From Chrysoporthe austroafricana (lineage: Eukaryota; Ascomycota; Sordariomycetes; Diaporthales; Cryphonectriaceae), in NCBI GenBank assembly GCA_001051155.2, contig JYIP02000005.1, positions 1,054,001 to 1,118,000 of the forward strand: a stretch of 64,000 bases of DNA, written 5' to 3'. Positions 11,954-21,520 of this stretch are shown here, in pieces; within the stretch, counting starts at the first letter, position 1, and each line of letters starts with the position of its first letter. The translations under genes were made by a program, and so were the position numbers. Under the pieces are notes generated by a model. It searched no databases, was not told where the DNA came from, and saw only the letters and a program-made list of their open reading frames with translations.

Positions 11954-12420
11954 GGTGCTCTGCTGTGCCGTGGGGCCCCAGCCCAGCCCGCCAGCCAGCA
12001 TGGGCCGGCGGGCGGTGGAAGCGCCCAGGCAGACCCGTGCAGGATGGGGGTCCACGCACAAGCAGTTGGCCACGACGGGCCAACAACGGTGGGCGGCTAC
12101 CAGCTAGTCGCAGGTAGTCGTGTCCACCGGGGCACTAAACCGCCGAGCACTGTGTCGCCCTGTCCCAGGCGATGGATGACTGGCGAGATGAGGACCACCA
12201 CCCCCATTTCCCTCCCCCTTCCACCACCACTGCAGCCCGTCATTCATCTTCTCTCCGCCAGTGCGTACGGTCTGGGGGGGCTCGCACAGGGACATGACAT
12301 GTATCTGTCGCGCCGGGCAGACAGCGCAAGGGAAAGGGACGGTGTTTCGAGATGGACACAGGAGACGAGGACGGGCTGTCTCCTCGTGCCTCCATGACAT
12401 GACGGAACGCAACGCAGGGA

Positions 12421-12452
12421 GACACAGCGGCAGACACAGCGGCAGACACACA
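12421..12452. repeat. Short tandem repeat, 12-bp unit
   Basis: The unit agacacagcggc is repeated in tandem about two and a half times, with the last copy diverged. It lies in the gene-free region. Confidence 0.75.
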
Positions 12453-15160
12453 GGTCGAGGCAAGGAGGGTGGGCAGCTCATACTTAGTAGTGCATAGTAC
12501 TTGGGACAGAGTACAGAGTACATTCCCAGCAGTACGTGATCAGTAGTATACTCAGTAGACCGTACCTGTATCAAGCAGTACTTTTCGCATCCTGGCAGCA
12601 CGGGCGGGCCGCTGGGGCGAACCGGCGTCATCCCTGCGCATCCCGCAAAAGCAAACCTCACAGCTCGATCGATCTCTTCACCTTGCAGACATCGTCACAT
12701 CGCTCGCCCAGAGCAGCGCGGCCAGGACCACAAAAAATTAAAAACACGAACCAGGAAAAATAAGAACAAGAGAGAGAAAAAAACCAAAAAACCAGCAGAG
12801 GCCCTGCCTTGACACACATCATTTGTTTCTGCCGGGGCCCTGCTTTTTTTCTTTTTCTTTCCTCTGGCGCGGCTTGATGCGATTGGAGGATTCTCTCGTT
12901 CACTCGTGAGACCCCCAGCGGGCCATCACGACGACTCTCTCCCCACGGACCCGACCCGGCCTGGGGTGGCGCCACTGGCGTCGCTGACATCAGGTGCCGG
13001 CCCCGCGAGGCGCATCTACGGTCCAGCCCGTCATGCGACCCTCCATCGACGTGCCAGACCTGCCTGCATGCCTGCTCCGCGAGCTTGAGTCCGACGACAC
13101 CGCCCGAGCTGAACTGTGGAGTGCTGCTCCAGCAGGACGCGTTCAGGACGTCAACGTCAGCTGGCCTCGCTCGCTGCGAGATCTGCAGACAACGGCCTGC
13201 TGCCCATCAAGGAGAGCACAAGGGAGGGAAGGGGTCCCGTGGATTTCCTGCACACAGCTCCCAAGCAGACGGGATGGTCCACTCCCGTCGACTTCTCCGT
13301 CCAACACGCACGAGACCCCCCTCCAGGTGCTCACAGAGCCCCCGCCACGACATGTCTCAGCCGCGGTATCCGGAAGAGGAGGAGCGCCTTAGATACGAAG
13401 GGACAATGGGGCAGTCAGTCCTATATGCCAACCACGCCACCGCGGAGGTCGACCCTCCAGTTGAGACACCTTTTGGGATCCGCCGCTGGGCGCTTCCCAA
13501 CCCCGCCCTCCCCCTCGGGCCCGGCCAGCGCAGCCAATGGGTTACCCCCCGAAGCGAGGGCTTTCCGAGGCTGTGGTTCAGGAGCGTCGTACTGCATGCG
13601 GTGTATATGCGCCGCACCACACCGCGGGCCCCGTCGGCTTGCCACCGAGCTCGACCCGCGGCCTGGAGGGAGGGAGGGAGGGCACCACGGCAAACCCGTC
13701 TCCCCTGCTTCCCAAGGGTCCGACTTGGGTCTTTTCTTCTTCTTCTCTTCCCTCCCCCATGTCGTCCCGTGGTGTCAGCGGGGGTGTTCTGGGCCCCTCG
13801 TCCCCCCGGCGAGACATGTTCCACCCGCAGGCAGCGAGACCCGCGGATCACTTTGCTTCTTCTCCTGCCGTGACGACAAGTCAGTCAATTTAGGCAAGGG
13901 GAGACCCCATCTGGGCCCGTTCTCAGACCCCCGCTCTCTCTCTCGCCCATTGTTCTCCTCTCCTCCCTCGCGGGGCCCGGGTCCATGCTATCGTGAACAT
14001 CCGCCCGCGACAGCCTCCTCCTCCTCCTACTGGCACAGAGGGCCGTCATAACCCGCTCGCCACCAGAGAATGAATGGGACTAGAGACCGTACCCTCCAGG
14101 TGGCGAGGGCTGGATGGGGTAGTCTTGGCCTCCCCCCCCCTTCGCGGAGGACAAGATCAATATAAAACAAGCGCCACTCGCTTGTGCGCACCCTCCTTCC
14201 CCGATCCCGCATGAGAATGGGCCGTGCGACATGCAGTCCCAGGACCTGGCCGTGCTGGCGTCCGCGATCTCGACTCGATCGGGCGGCTCTGCCCGTGGAT
14301 CGGGTCGAGGCCGGAGGGGAACAGATGCATGCCATGCTCTTTCGGTGACGAGGAGTGAGTGGTGGCTTGGTTTTGGTCTGGAACAGCTAGCTCTCTCTCT
14401 TTCTCCTTCTCTGTGTGTGTGTGCCTCGTTCGTAGTGACCTCTCCCTCTCTTCGTGACTCGCTCCCACCCTCCCTCCTGGCGAGGCAGCCGTCCTCTATC
14501 ACGGAACGGCCCCCTCTCCCTCTTCTTACCTTTCTTTTCTGGCTGCCCATCCCGTCTCGAGATAACAGACGCTCACAAAAAGAAGTGTCCTCAACGTCGC
14601 GGCGCCCTCCCAACTTGTGTGTCTCAGCCTCCCGGTCCGTCGACTTCCCGCCCCGCAGCAGCTCCGGGCCTCAGCGCGCAACGTCTTCTCTGCCGCTAAT
14701 AACCCATACTTGCTTCTCCTTGCGTGCTTAGTTCTGCGTCGTCTCGGCACGGCTCAGACGCTACGCGCATGCGAGGGCGGCTCCTCCGCCCGTGGCAGGA
14801 GAGCCGGTGGTAGCCAGACACCGGGTTATCTTTTTTTTTCTTTCGAAGTCGTAGGTTCTTTTTCCGGTGGGGGCACTGCGTAGACATCTCAACGCCTACA
14901 CACACACATGATACGGCAACAAACCGGAGAAGCATGGTCAAGTACTCAATCAGATATTGGTGAAATGACAATCCGCTCTTACTGACCATCTCTGCGGATC
15001 TTACCCGGCGCGGCAACCCCTGACCCAGCAGCATCTATGTAGGCCTCTATGCAGGGCACTACTTTTGCAGCACAAATAGCAACAGGGCCCGTTCCTGCGA
15101 TCGTAGTACCGCCGACCGGAGGACATCCGGCAGGTTGGGCGGGCCAGAACGACCCCTCGC

Positions 15161-16835
15161 CTACAGCTTCAAGCTACCCGCGTCCGGCTCGTCCTCCCCG
15201 AAGAGCCTGAGGAAGGCGATGTGGACCTCGTCCGTGAGGTCGCTCGCCTGCAGGCTGCGGCCCTTCTTCTCGAAGGCCTGACGGGAGCATTCCTGTTGTG
15301 ATCGTGCAGGTCAGCTTCACGTTCTCAAGGCCCATAGTCCCCAGCAGCTCCGACATGCAACGTGCGGTGGTAAGGGCTCTCCTGAGAACTCTTACGTTCC
15401 TGTGACGTTCGTCGAGGGCGACCGCGGAGGAACAGCACCTCTCTCGTCTTCATGAGCAAGGGTGGAAAAGGAGGCGAAGGGAAAAAAGAAAGGAAAAAAG
15501 AAAAAAAAGAAAAAGACGAAAAAAGGGAGGAAGGGAAGAAAGAAGAAACGAAAGAAAGAAGAAGGGAAAGAAGGAAAGAAAGAAGGAGGGAAAGAAAGAA
15601 AGAGGGAAGGAAAGAAGAAAAGAAAGAAGGAAGAAAAGAAGGAAAGAAGGAAGGAAGAAAAGGAGGAAAGGAGGAAAGAAGGAAAGAAGGAAAGGAAGAA
15701 AGAAAAAAACGTACCCTCGTAAGAGCACAACCCCCAAAGGCCGCGAGCCGCACCAGCTCCCCCTCGTCCAGCCTCCCCCCGTGGTCCCATAGCCCATCCA
15801 GATACGCCTTCCGCCAGCCCAGGAACGTCGCGATCGAGCCCGTCAGCGTGTCCCCCTGCCCGCCGCTCCTCTTCTTCCCGCCCTCGACGTCGACGACCAG
15901 CGTCGTCTCCCCGTCGCTGATGAGGTCGCGGAAGCCCTTCTGCACGACCGTCACGCCGCCCAGGGCGCGCGCGAGCGCCTCGACCCTGGCCGTCTCTTTC
16001 CCACCCGGACCCCCAGGCTGCTCCTCCTCGACGCCCAGCGCCCTGCACAGCCGCGCGAACTCGACCACGTTCGGCGTCAGCACCGCCAGCCGGTACCCCC
16101 TCACGACCTCGGGCCGCGCCTGCACGACCAGCAGCGCGTCGGCGTCCAGCACCACGGGCGTCCCGCGCTCCCGCGCCGCGCCGACGACCCGCGCCACGGT
16201 GTCCTGCATCAGCGGGTCGCGGCCCAGCCCGGGCCCCGCGACGAGCACGTGCAGCCGGGACAGCATGTCGATGATGGGCGACGCGACGGCGTCCGCGGGG
16301 GCGGTGGAGGTGGACGCGTCCGAGGTCCCCCGGGAGGGTGACTGCCGCATGAGGGGGTGGACCATCAGGTTCGGGGAGTAGGTCTTGATCACGGAGGCCG
16401 CGCCGGGGGTACAGATGACGTGGGACTGGAGGAGAGGGCATCGTCAACTCGCTTGTCCTTCCAATTGAGCAGGCAGGTAGATAGGTCGTATACACAGACG
16501 TGGAGGCACAGGAGCAGCTCGGGAAGATAGGGAAGGAGGGAGGGGGGCCGCGCACCATATCGCACCCCAATCTTGCGCTCGCCATGGCCGAGAAATACGG
16601 CGCGCCTGTGTAGTCCTCGCTGCCACCAATCACTGCTATGCGCCCCTGCTGGCCTGTATCACGCCCAACGTATCATCAGCACGCTGTCCATCGAGTCGCA
16701 GGAACCTGGCCGGAGGAGGAGCCCCTCCGGGTCGCGGGCGGACGGACCTTTGTGGAACTTGTCCAGCATGGGCGGCACCAGCTGCCGCGCGCGGCCCAGG
16801 AGCTCTCTGGTGGCGGGAGACATGTCCGATGCCAT
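15161..16835 (-). CDS. ATP-dependent (S)-NAD(P)H-hydrate dehydratase
   Basis: Four exons, 16835..16748, 16653..16556, 16425..15715 and 15292..15161, give 342 residues. The enzyme repairs hydrated NADH/NADPH (NAD(P)HX) using ATP; it belongs to the ribokinase-like YjeF C-terminal/CARKD family. Splicing reconstructs the family's N-terminal run [20 protein letters not shown], then SARLGCDM joined to SHVICTP, then [12 protein letters not shown]. Also visible are GPGLGRD, LDADAL, the aspartate motif [10 protein letters not shown] near residue 250, and FGGCALTR joined across the last intron to [19 protein letters not shown]. Intron 3 is 422 nt, largely a pyrimidine tract on the coding strand. The chosen start gives [13 protein letters not shown], as in cytosolic homologues. 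An in-frame ATG at 17084 would add 83 residues and could encode a mitochondrial form, as known for this family. Confidence 0.9.
15460..15709. repeat. Near-pure polypurine tract (about 250 bp) inside an intron
   Basis: The plus strand is almost exclusively A and G for about 250 bases, built from irregular gaaag/aagga units. Read on the coding (minus) strand it is a polypyrimidine tract and occupies most of intron 3 of the NAD(P)HX dehydratase gene, starting just after the GTACGT donor. Such tracts can form triplex (H-DNA) structures; here that is only a possibility. Confidence 0.9.
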
Positions 16836-17457
16836 CTGGAAGGGCTCGGCTTTCTCCAATGGGCGCGAACGGAGCTTCTCTGTGCGCGGTCGGCTCCCCA
16901 CCAGGGCCGTTGTCGTAGAGGGTGGTCGGATTCGCGGGGCTGCTCTGGGTGCTTGCTTGTAAGGGCAGTCGATGCCGCGATAGAGAACGCTCGGGCAGGC
17001 GATGCTTCCGAGAGCAGAAGAAGCAATGGGGAAGGTAAGAGAGGGCAAGTATAGAGTGGGGAGAGAAATGTGGTGATGGTGCATGTCGTGCGTCTGATGT
17101 GTGCCGCGGGAATACGTGGAGCGGGAATGATGTCACTCCTCGTCCTCACATTGCCTTACCTAATGACCACCAGACTTGCGCAGCAGGATAACAAGGAGCA
17201 GAATGCCTTCGCAGACAAAAGAAATCGAGTGCTATTTGGTTGACGACTCTATTTTTACAATGGTGCAACCGACATCACCCTCTCACTCATGCCATCTTCC
17301 CGCCACCGGCACCTGATCATGAAAGCCGCTCCTGTCTAAGTCAGGAGACGAACTATACGCAGTATAGACGTCTTTTTTTAGTGTCTACTCCCACGTACCC
17401 CCGAAGATCGCCCCTTCCCAAGATCATTTTCCCGTCCATCCAAGATCATACAGCCGT
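16836..17457. other. Upstream region of NAD(P)HX dehydratase; possible N-terminal extension
   Basis: About 620 bases separate the dehydratase start from the ATP synthase alpha stop. The dehydratase frame stays open to an ATG at 17084, predicting a basic, Ser/Pro-rich extension without acidic residues in its first part. That would suit a mitochondrial targeting peptide, but it could equally be 5' UTR. The rest should hold the dehydratase promoter and the ATP1 3' UTR. Confidence 0.4.
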
Positions 17458-20400
17458 TTAGGAGGTGAAGCTCTTGGTGAAGCTGGTGATGACATCCTTC
17501 AGCTTCGCCTCGAGCTCCTTGCTGAGGGCACCCTCCTTGTCGATGGTGGCCATCAGCTCGGACTCGTTGGTCTTCAGGTGGGCCAGGAAGTCAGCCTCCC
17601 ACTGGAGGATCCTGGCGACAGGGACGGAGTCGAGGTGACCGTTGACACCGGCGAAGATGAGGGGCACCATCTCGTTGACGGCCATGGGAGAGTACTGCTT
17701 CTGCTTCAGGAGCTCGGTCAACTGCAGAGAATCGTGTGGTCAGCCATAGGTCCGCAGGGGCGGGGGACATGGAACGAGACGTGGCATCTCGGGGCTCGCA
17801 GATACTTACACGCTCACCACGGTTCAGGGTCTGCTTGGTGGCGGCATCCAGGTCAGAACCGAACTGGGCGAAGGCGGCGACCTCACGGTACTGGGCCAAG
17901 AAGAGCTTCAGGGATCCAGCGACCTGCTTCATGGCCTTGAGCTGGGCAGCGGAGCCGACACGAGACACGGACAGACCGACGTTGATGGCAGGCCGGACAC
18001 CCTTGTAGAACAGCTCAGACTCCAGGAAGATCTGGCCGTCGGTGATGGAAATGACGTTGGTGGGAATGTAGGCGGACACATCACCACCCTGGGTCTCGAT
18101 GACGGGCAGCGCGGTCATGGAGCCACCGCCGTGCTTGTCGCTCATCTTGGCGGCACGCTCGAGCAGGCGCGAGTGGAGGTAGAAAACGTCACCGGGGTAG
18201 GCCTCACGTCCGGGGGGACGACGCAGCAGCAGAGACATCTGACGGTAGGCCACGGCCTGCTTGGACAGATCGTCGTAGATGACCAGCGAGTGCTTTCCTG
18301 AATCGCGAAAAAATTCGCCCACAGTCGCGCCTTGTAAAAGTGAAGTGTTAGCATGGTAAGCAAGTGGTTGTGAGCATATTGTAAGCGTAGATGAGGTGAT
18401 AGCTTGAGGTGGTAGCTCGATGATGAACCCGCCACTGGCAGATCCGGGTGCTACTCGGTTGCAGTCGCAGCGGCTTCAGCGGCGACTTTGGCCTTGTGCT
18501 TCTTGGATGCATTGTGCTTGTCGAGGTGTGCTTTGAGGCCGAAATCCTTGACACAGGTGACACATGAGAAAGTCTTGTTCTTCCTCCTGGTCTCAAGCAA
18601 CTTTCTCATCCGACGAGCATTGGCTGAGAGCGGCTTCAAGACACCACCGGCGGCGAGTCTGACTTGCTCCTTGTGAGCATTGGTGGTAAGATGCTTGCGT
18701 AGAGCATGAGCAGATTGCAATGACAACTTGCATGTCTGACAGACATGTTTTCTTGATGCTTTGGCGCGAGCTCGAACACCGGCGGCGATCTCGAGGACCT
18801 TGTCCTTGTTCCGGTGTGACCAGTCCAACTTTTCACGGCGCTTTCTCGCAAGATACGCCTGTAAATCATTGGAGCGCTCTCTGTCTTCTGCGAGCTTGCT
18901 GGCGATGGCCGCCCTCTCCTTGGCACGTCGCACGCGTGCTTCATTGTAGCTTCCAACTGTTCCTCGGTCATGTCTGTGTCACGAGCTCGCTCGATGAGGG
19001 GTGTATGAGTGCCCAATGGATCCCATTCCACTTGATCTCGCTTCCATGGCATGGACGACGTCCAAAGGGTGTCCATCACGGTCTCGACGGCAGCATGGAA
19101 GATGAAGGTGAAAAAGGCCTCAAGGGCGAGGAAGCGGGTGCGAGTCTTGGGGACATGACGAGGAGCAGGTATGGGACACCAGCAGGGAAGTCCATGATGA
19201 CTGATGGTGAATCCGTTGTCGACAGCATGCTTCACCAAGCGAGGCAGATGATGTTGCTTGTCATAGTCGCTGAGCCTGGACATGACACCGGACTGGAAGT
19301 TTGTACCGGAACCAATGTAGAGTCTGGCTCGGTGACCCGACTTTTCCATGAGGACAGCATAGATAGCCCAGACTTTCTCGTCATGAGGCGGCCCCGGTAA
19401 TGATTGAAAAAACCCAATGTTCGGAGGTGTCGGTGACTGCAGAACATCAAGTAGGTTTGGGGGAAAGCTGAGCGGCGACCGGGAGCAGATCATGTCGTTC
19501 GCCTCTTCTTCACCGAGCACGATTCTAAAAATCGGGCAGACATACCAGTCTGAAGCATCCACGGTGACAGTGGACCAGACATAGGCATCGACAAGTTCTC
19601 GGGTTGTCTCAAGGGGAGTTGTCTCAAGGGGAGTTGTCTCAAGGGGAGTCGTCATCTTCAAGACGTAAGGGAATCGACACAATGAAAATGAGGGGATGAT
19701 GATCTTGGTATCCGGACACGCTCACCGAGGAGCAGGAATTGACACAATGAAAATGACAATGAGGGGATGATGTTCTTGGGATCTGGACACGCTCGCTAAG
19801 GAGCAAGAAGAGAAAGATTGAAAATGAAGAGAAAATTGTGATGGGGGGACAAGAAAATGGGGTTCATGACGGGAGTGTGTCGTTCCTTCCCAGAGTTGTC
19901 ATGACATGAAGAAGGTGCAACTCACCAGTGAAAGGAGCGAGGTATTGCAGAGGAGCGGCCTCGGAGGCGGTGGCGGCGACGACGATGGAGTACTTCATGG
20001 CGTCGTTCTCCTCGAGAGTCTTGACGAGCTGGGCGACGGTGGACCGCTTCTGGCCGACGGCGACGTAGACGCAGTACAACTTCTTGGTCTCGTCGGTGGT
20101 GTTGTTCCACCGCTTCTGGTTGAGCATCGCGTCCAGGGCGACGGCGGTCTTTCCAGTCTGACGGTCACCGATGATCAGCTCACGCTGGCCACGGCCGATG
20201 GGGACCATGGCATCGATAGACTTGAGACCGGTCTGCACGGGCTGGTTGACGGAGCGGCGAGGCAGGATGCCGGGGGCCTTGAGCTGGGCACGGCGCTTCT
20301 CCTTGGCGTTGAGAGGGCCCTTGCCGTCGATAGGGTTGCCGAGGGCGTCGACGACACGGCCGAGCAGCTCGAGGCCGACGGGGACATCGACCTGGCGGTT

Positions 20401-21520
20401 GTTTGTCAGCAGCTCGAAACAGGCAGGCGCGAAGAGACAGGCGCGCAGAGGCAGGCGCGATCGGGACCACTCACAATCTCTCCGGTACGCTTGACGGTCT
20501 CGCCTTCCTTGACGAGACGGTCAGAACCGAAAAGCACGACACCGACCTGGCCAGCCTCAAGGTTCATGCACATGCCCTTGACACCAGAGGCAAACCTGGA
20601 CACCTGTCAGTCTCACCGATCTCGGCGGCGCGGATGGACTCTGGGGGAAGGGAAGACCTACTCGACCAGCTCCTCGGCCTGGACGTTGGCCATGCCGTGC
20701 ACACGGGCGATACCATCACTGTAGGGCCAGCTGTCAGCCACACGATTCCTTTCCACCACCCTGACTGACCGGCCGGCGCTCCCGCGGTGCTCGCGTCTCC
20801 AGGTGCTGCCAACCGGCAGATCTTGATGAAGGGGGGCGATGATCCCGCGCTCTTTATGCAGACGTACCCGACAGACAGGACGCGGCCAGTCTCGGCGAGG
20901 TTGGACTCCTCCTGGACGCCACGGATGCGCTGCTCGAGGATGGAGGAGACCTCGGTGGGGGTGGCCTTGTCGGCATAGGTGCGAGCTTGTATCGAGGCGA
21001 CGGCAGGGGCGGCAGAGCGGACCTGTACCGGGGGGAAAGAGAAGGTGCGTCAGCTCGGTGCAACAGTTTTAACAGAACTTGGTGCGGTGCAGTGCGGCAG
21101 GGCGTGGTGTGCTGGCTGTGCGTGCGTGCTGGCCGCGTGCCCGTCCTCGCCCGTGCCACGCCGACGGCCCCGGTCGGGTCGAAACAGCTCCAGCTCGGCC
21201 GCCCGGAAAACCTCGCACGCCCCCGGTTGGGGAGCTCAGGCAGGCCCTCGCGCCGCGCTGACGGACCCGCGGGGGGGCCAATTGAGCGTGGCAGGTGCTT
21301 CCGGGCATTATCGAGGCCGGCTGGAGGTGGTCCTAGACGGGATTGAGGCCGGGTCGGCGCGGCGGAAAAGGGTTGTGGGCGGGTGTGGGTGTGGGTGTGG
21401 GTGTGGGTGTGGGTGGTGATGTCGTCAAGCCCTCGCAGCAAAACTTACGGCGGCAGCTCTGCTCGACGCAGAGAGGGCGCCGACGGCGCGGGTGCTCTGG
21501 CGGAGGGCGGTTCGGAACAT
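17458..21520 (-). CDS. atp1: Mitochondrial F1 ATP synthase subunit alpha
   Basis: Seven exons (21520..21449, 21022..20868, 20718..20662, 20595..20475, 20391..19926, 18330..17810, 17721..17458) give 551 residues, the usual fungal length. It is the nucleotide-binding, non-catalytic subunit of the F1 hexamer in the mitochondrial matrix. Visible features: a Ser/Arg/Ala-rich mitochondrial presequence (about residues 1-40), [10 protein letters not shown], the Walker A motif GDRQTGKT near residue 208, [36 protein letters not shown] and [20 protein letters not shown]. All junctions have GT donors (GTAAGT, GTACGT, GTAGGT, GTGAGT twice, GTAAGT) and clear AG acceptors, with phases that join correctly. 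Introns 2-4 and 6 are 66-149 nt. Intron 1 is 426 nt with a GT-rich repeat. Intron 5 is 1,595 nt, splits the Gly291 codon after its first base and carries a GIY-YIG nuclease frame. Despite that insert, no coding damage to atp1 is seen. Confidence 0.97.
18451..19655 (-). pseudogene. GIY-YIG nuclease with two C2H2-like zinc fingers, frameshifted
   Basis: The frame opens at ATG 19655 (another in-frame ATG lies at 19682) with three TPLET repeats. The nuclease part (about 19372-19080) has the GIY-YIG signature in the form WAIYAV ... LYIGSGT, the conserved Arg in SRLSDYD and the metal-binding Glu in FLALEAFF, with [11 protein letters not shown] between. After [10 protein letters not shown] the frame shifts by one base near 18947. 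The continuation, open to the stop at 18451, starts [18 protein letters not shown], is basic and helical, then has two finger modules: [18 protein letters not shown] with a following His, and [18 protein letters not shown] with a following His. The span is 1,205 nt, one short of a multiple of three, consistent with a single-base loss. Without correction, translation reads 104 or so off-frame residues to a stop at 18636. Fingers next to a GIY-YIG core suggest site-specific DNA binding, as in homing nucleases. Whether this is decay, sequencing error or recoding is unknown. Confidence 0.75.
19603..19650 (-). repeat. 15-bp tandem triplication encoding TPLET repeats
   Basis: Three copies of gttgtctcaagggga lie head to tail at the 5' end of the intron-encoded frame. 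Because the unit is a multiple of three, it adds the pentapeptide TPLET per copy without breaking the frame. Confidence 0.9.
19676..19807. repeat. Imperfect direct repeat of about 65 bp, two copies
   Basis: Copy 1 (19676-19740) and copy 2 (19741-19807) both begin gacacaatgaaaatga, share ggggatgatg and ggacacgctc and end near gaggagca. Copy 2 has a 6-base insertion near its start. They lie between the atp1 donor site and the nuclease start codon, so they may belong to the leader or promoter of the intron gene. Confidence 0.85.
21381..21416. repeat. (GGGTGT)n repeat in atp1 intron 1
   Basis: About six copies of the hexamer gggtgt lie inside the 426-nt first intron of atp1, near its donor. The unit resembles G-rich telomere-like DNA in composition but is not the fungal TTAGGG repeat. 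Confidence 0.85.

Larger units (their letters stand above)
10296..15160. other. Long gene-free GC-rich region with microsatellites
   Basis: Nearly 4.9 kb separate two minus-strand genes. Long open frames occur on both strands (for example 11064-12107), but they are rich in Arg, Pro, Ser and Gly, overlap each other in several frames and contain no recognisable domain, as expected for random frames in GC-rich DNA. The region contains several simple repeats (listed separately) and pyrimidine-rich stretches around 14390-14530. It may be the extended 5' regulatory region or long 5' UTR of the gene at 8286-10295. Confidence 0.45.
18331..19925 (-). mobile_element. Giant intron of atp1 carrying a homing-endonuclease-like gene
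   Basis: The intron runs from a GTGAGT donor at 19925 to an ACAAG acceptor at 18331, with a consensus GCTAAC branch site about 20 nt upstream of the acceptor. It is therefore a normal spliceosomal intron by signal, but ten or more times longer than most introns in the window. It lies in phase 1, inside the Gly codon of the conserved PFTG/ATVGE junction of subunit alpha. The exon frame runs into a stop about 20 codons past the donor, so the inserted frame is not a fusion to atp1 and has its own ATG. The insert shares the host gene's orientation. No terminal inverted repeats are obvious. I infer a mobile or formerly mobile intron from the nuclease gene; mobility itself is not shown. Confidence 0.8.

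Noticed and set aside
11064..12107. Plus-strand open frame of 347 codons
   Set aside because: It is rich in Arg, Ser, Pro, Gly; it crosses two microsatellites, overlaps other long frames and shows no domain or splice logic. It fits chance in GC-rich DNA.
13085..14051. Overlapping plus-strand frames of 262 and 311 codons
   Set aside because: Two overlapping frames of similar length with low-complexity composition and no recognisable motif; neither is favoured.
15392..16633. Minus-strand 413-codon frame with phenylalanine/serine runs
   Set aside because: It is a mixture of frames through exons 2-3 of the NAD(P)HX dehydratase and the pyrimidine-rich intron; the F/S/L runs are translations of the tract.
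19864..19925. Read-through of atp1 exon 5 past the donor ([13 protein letters not shown]...)
   Set aside because: It follows a GTGAGT donor and soon stops; the spliced join to [10 protein letters not shown] at 18330 restores the conserved protein.
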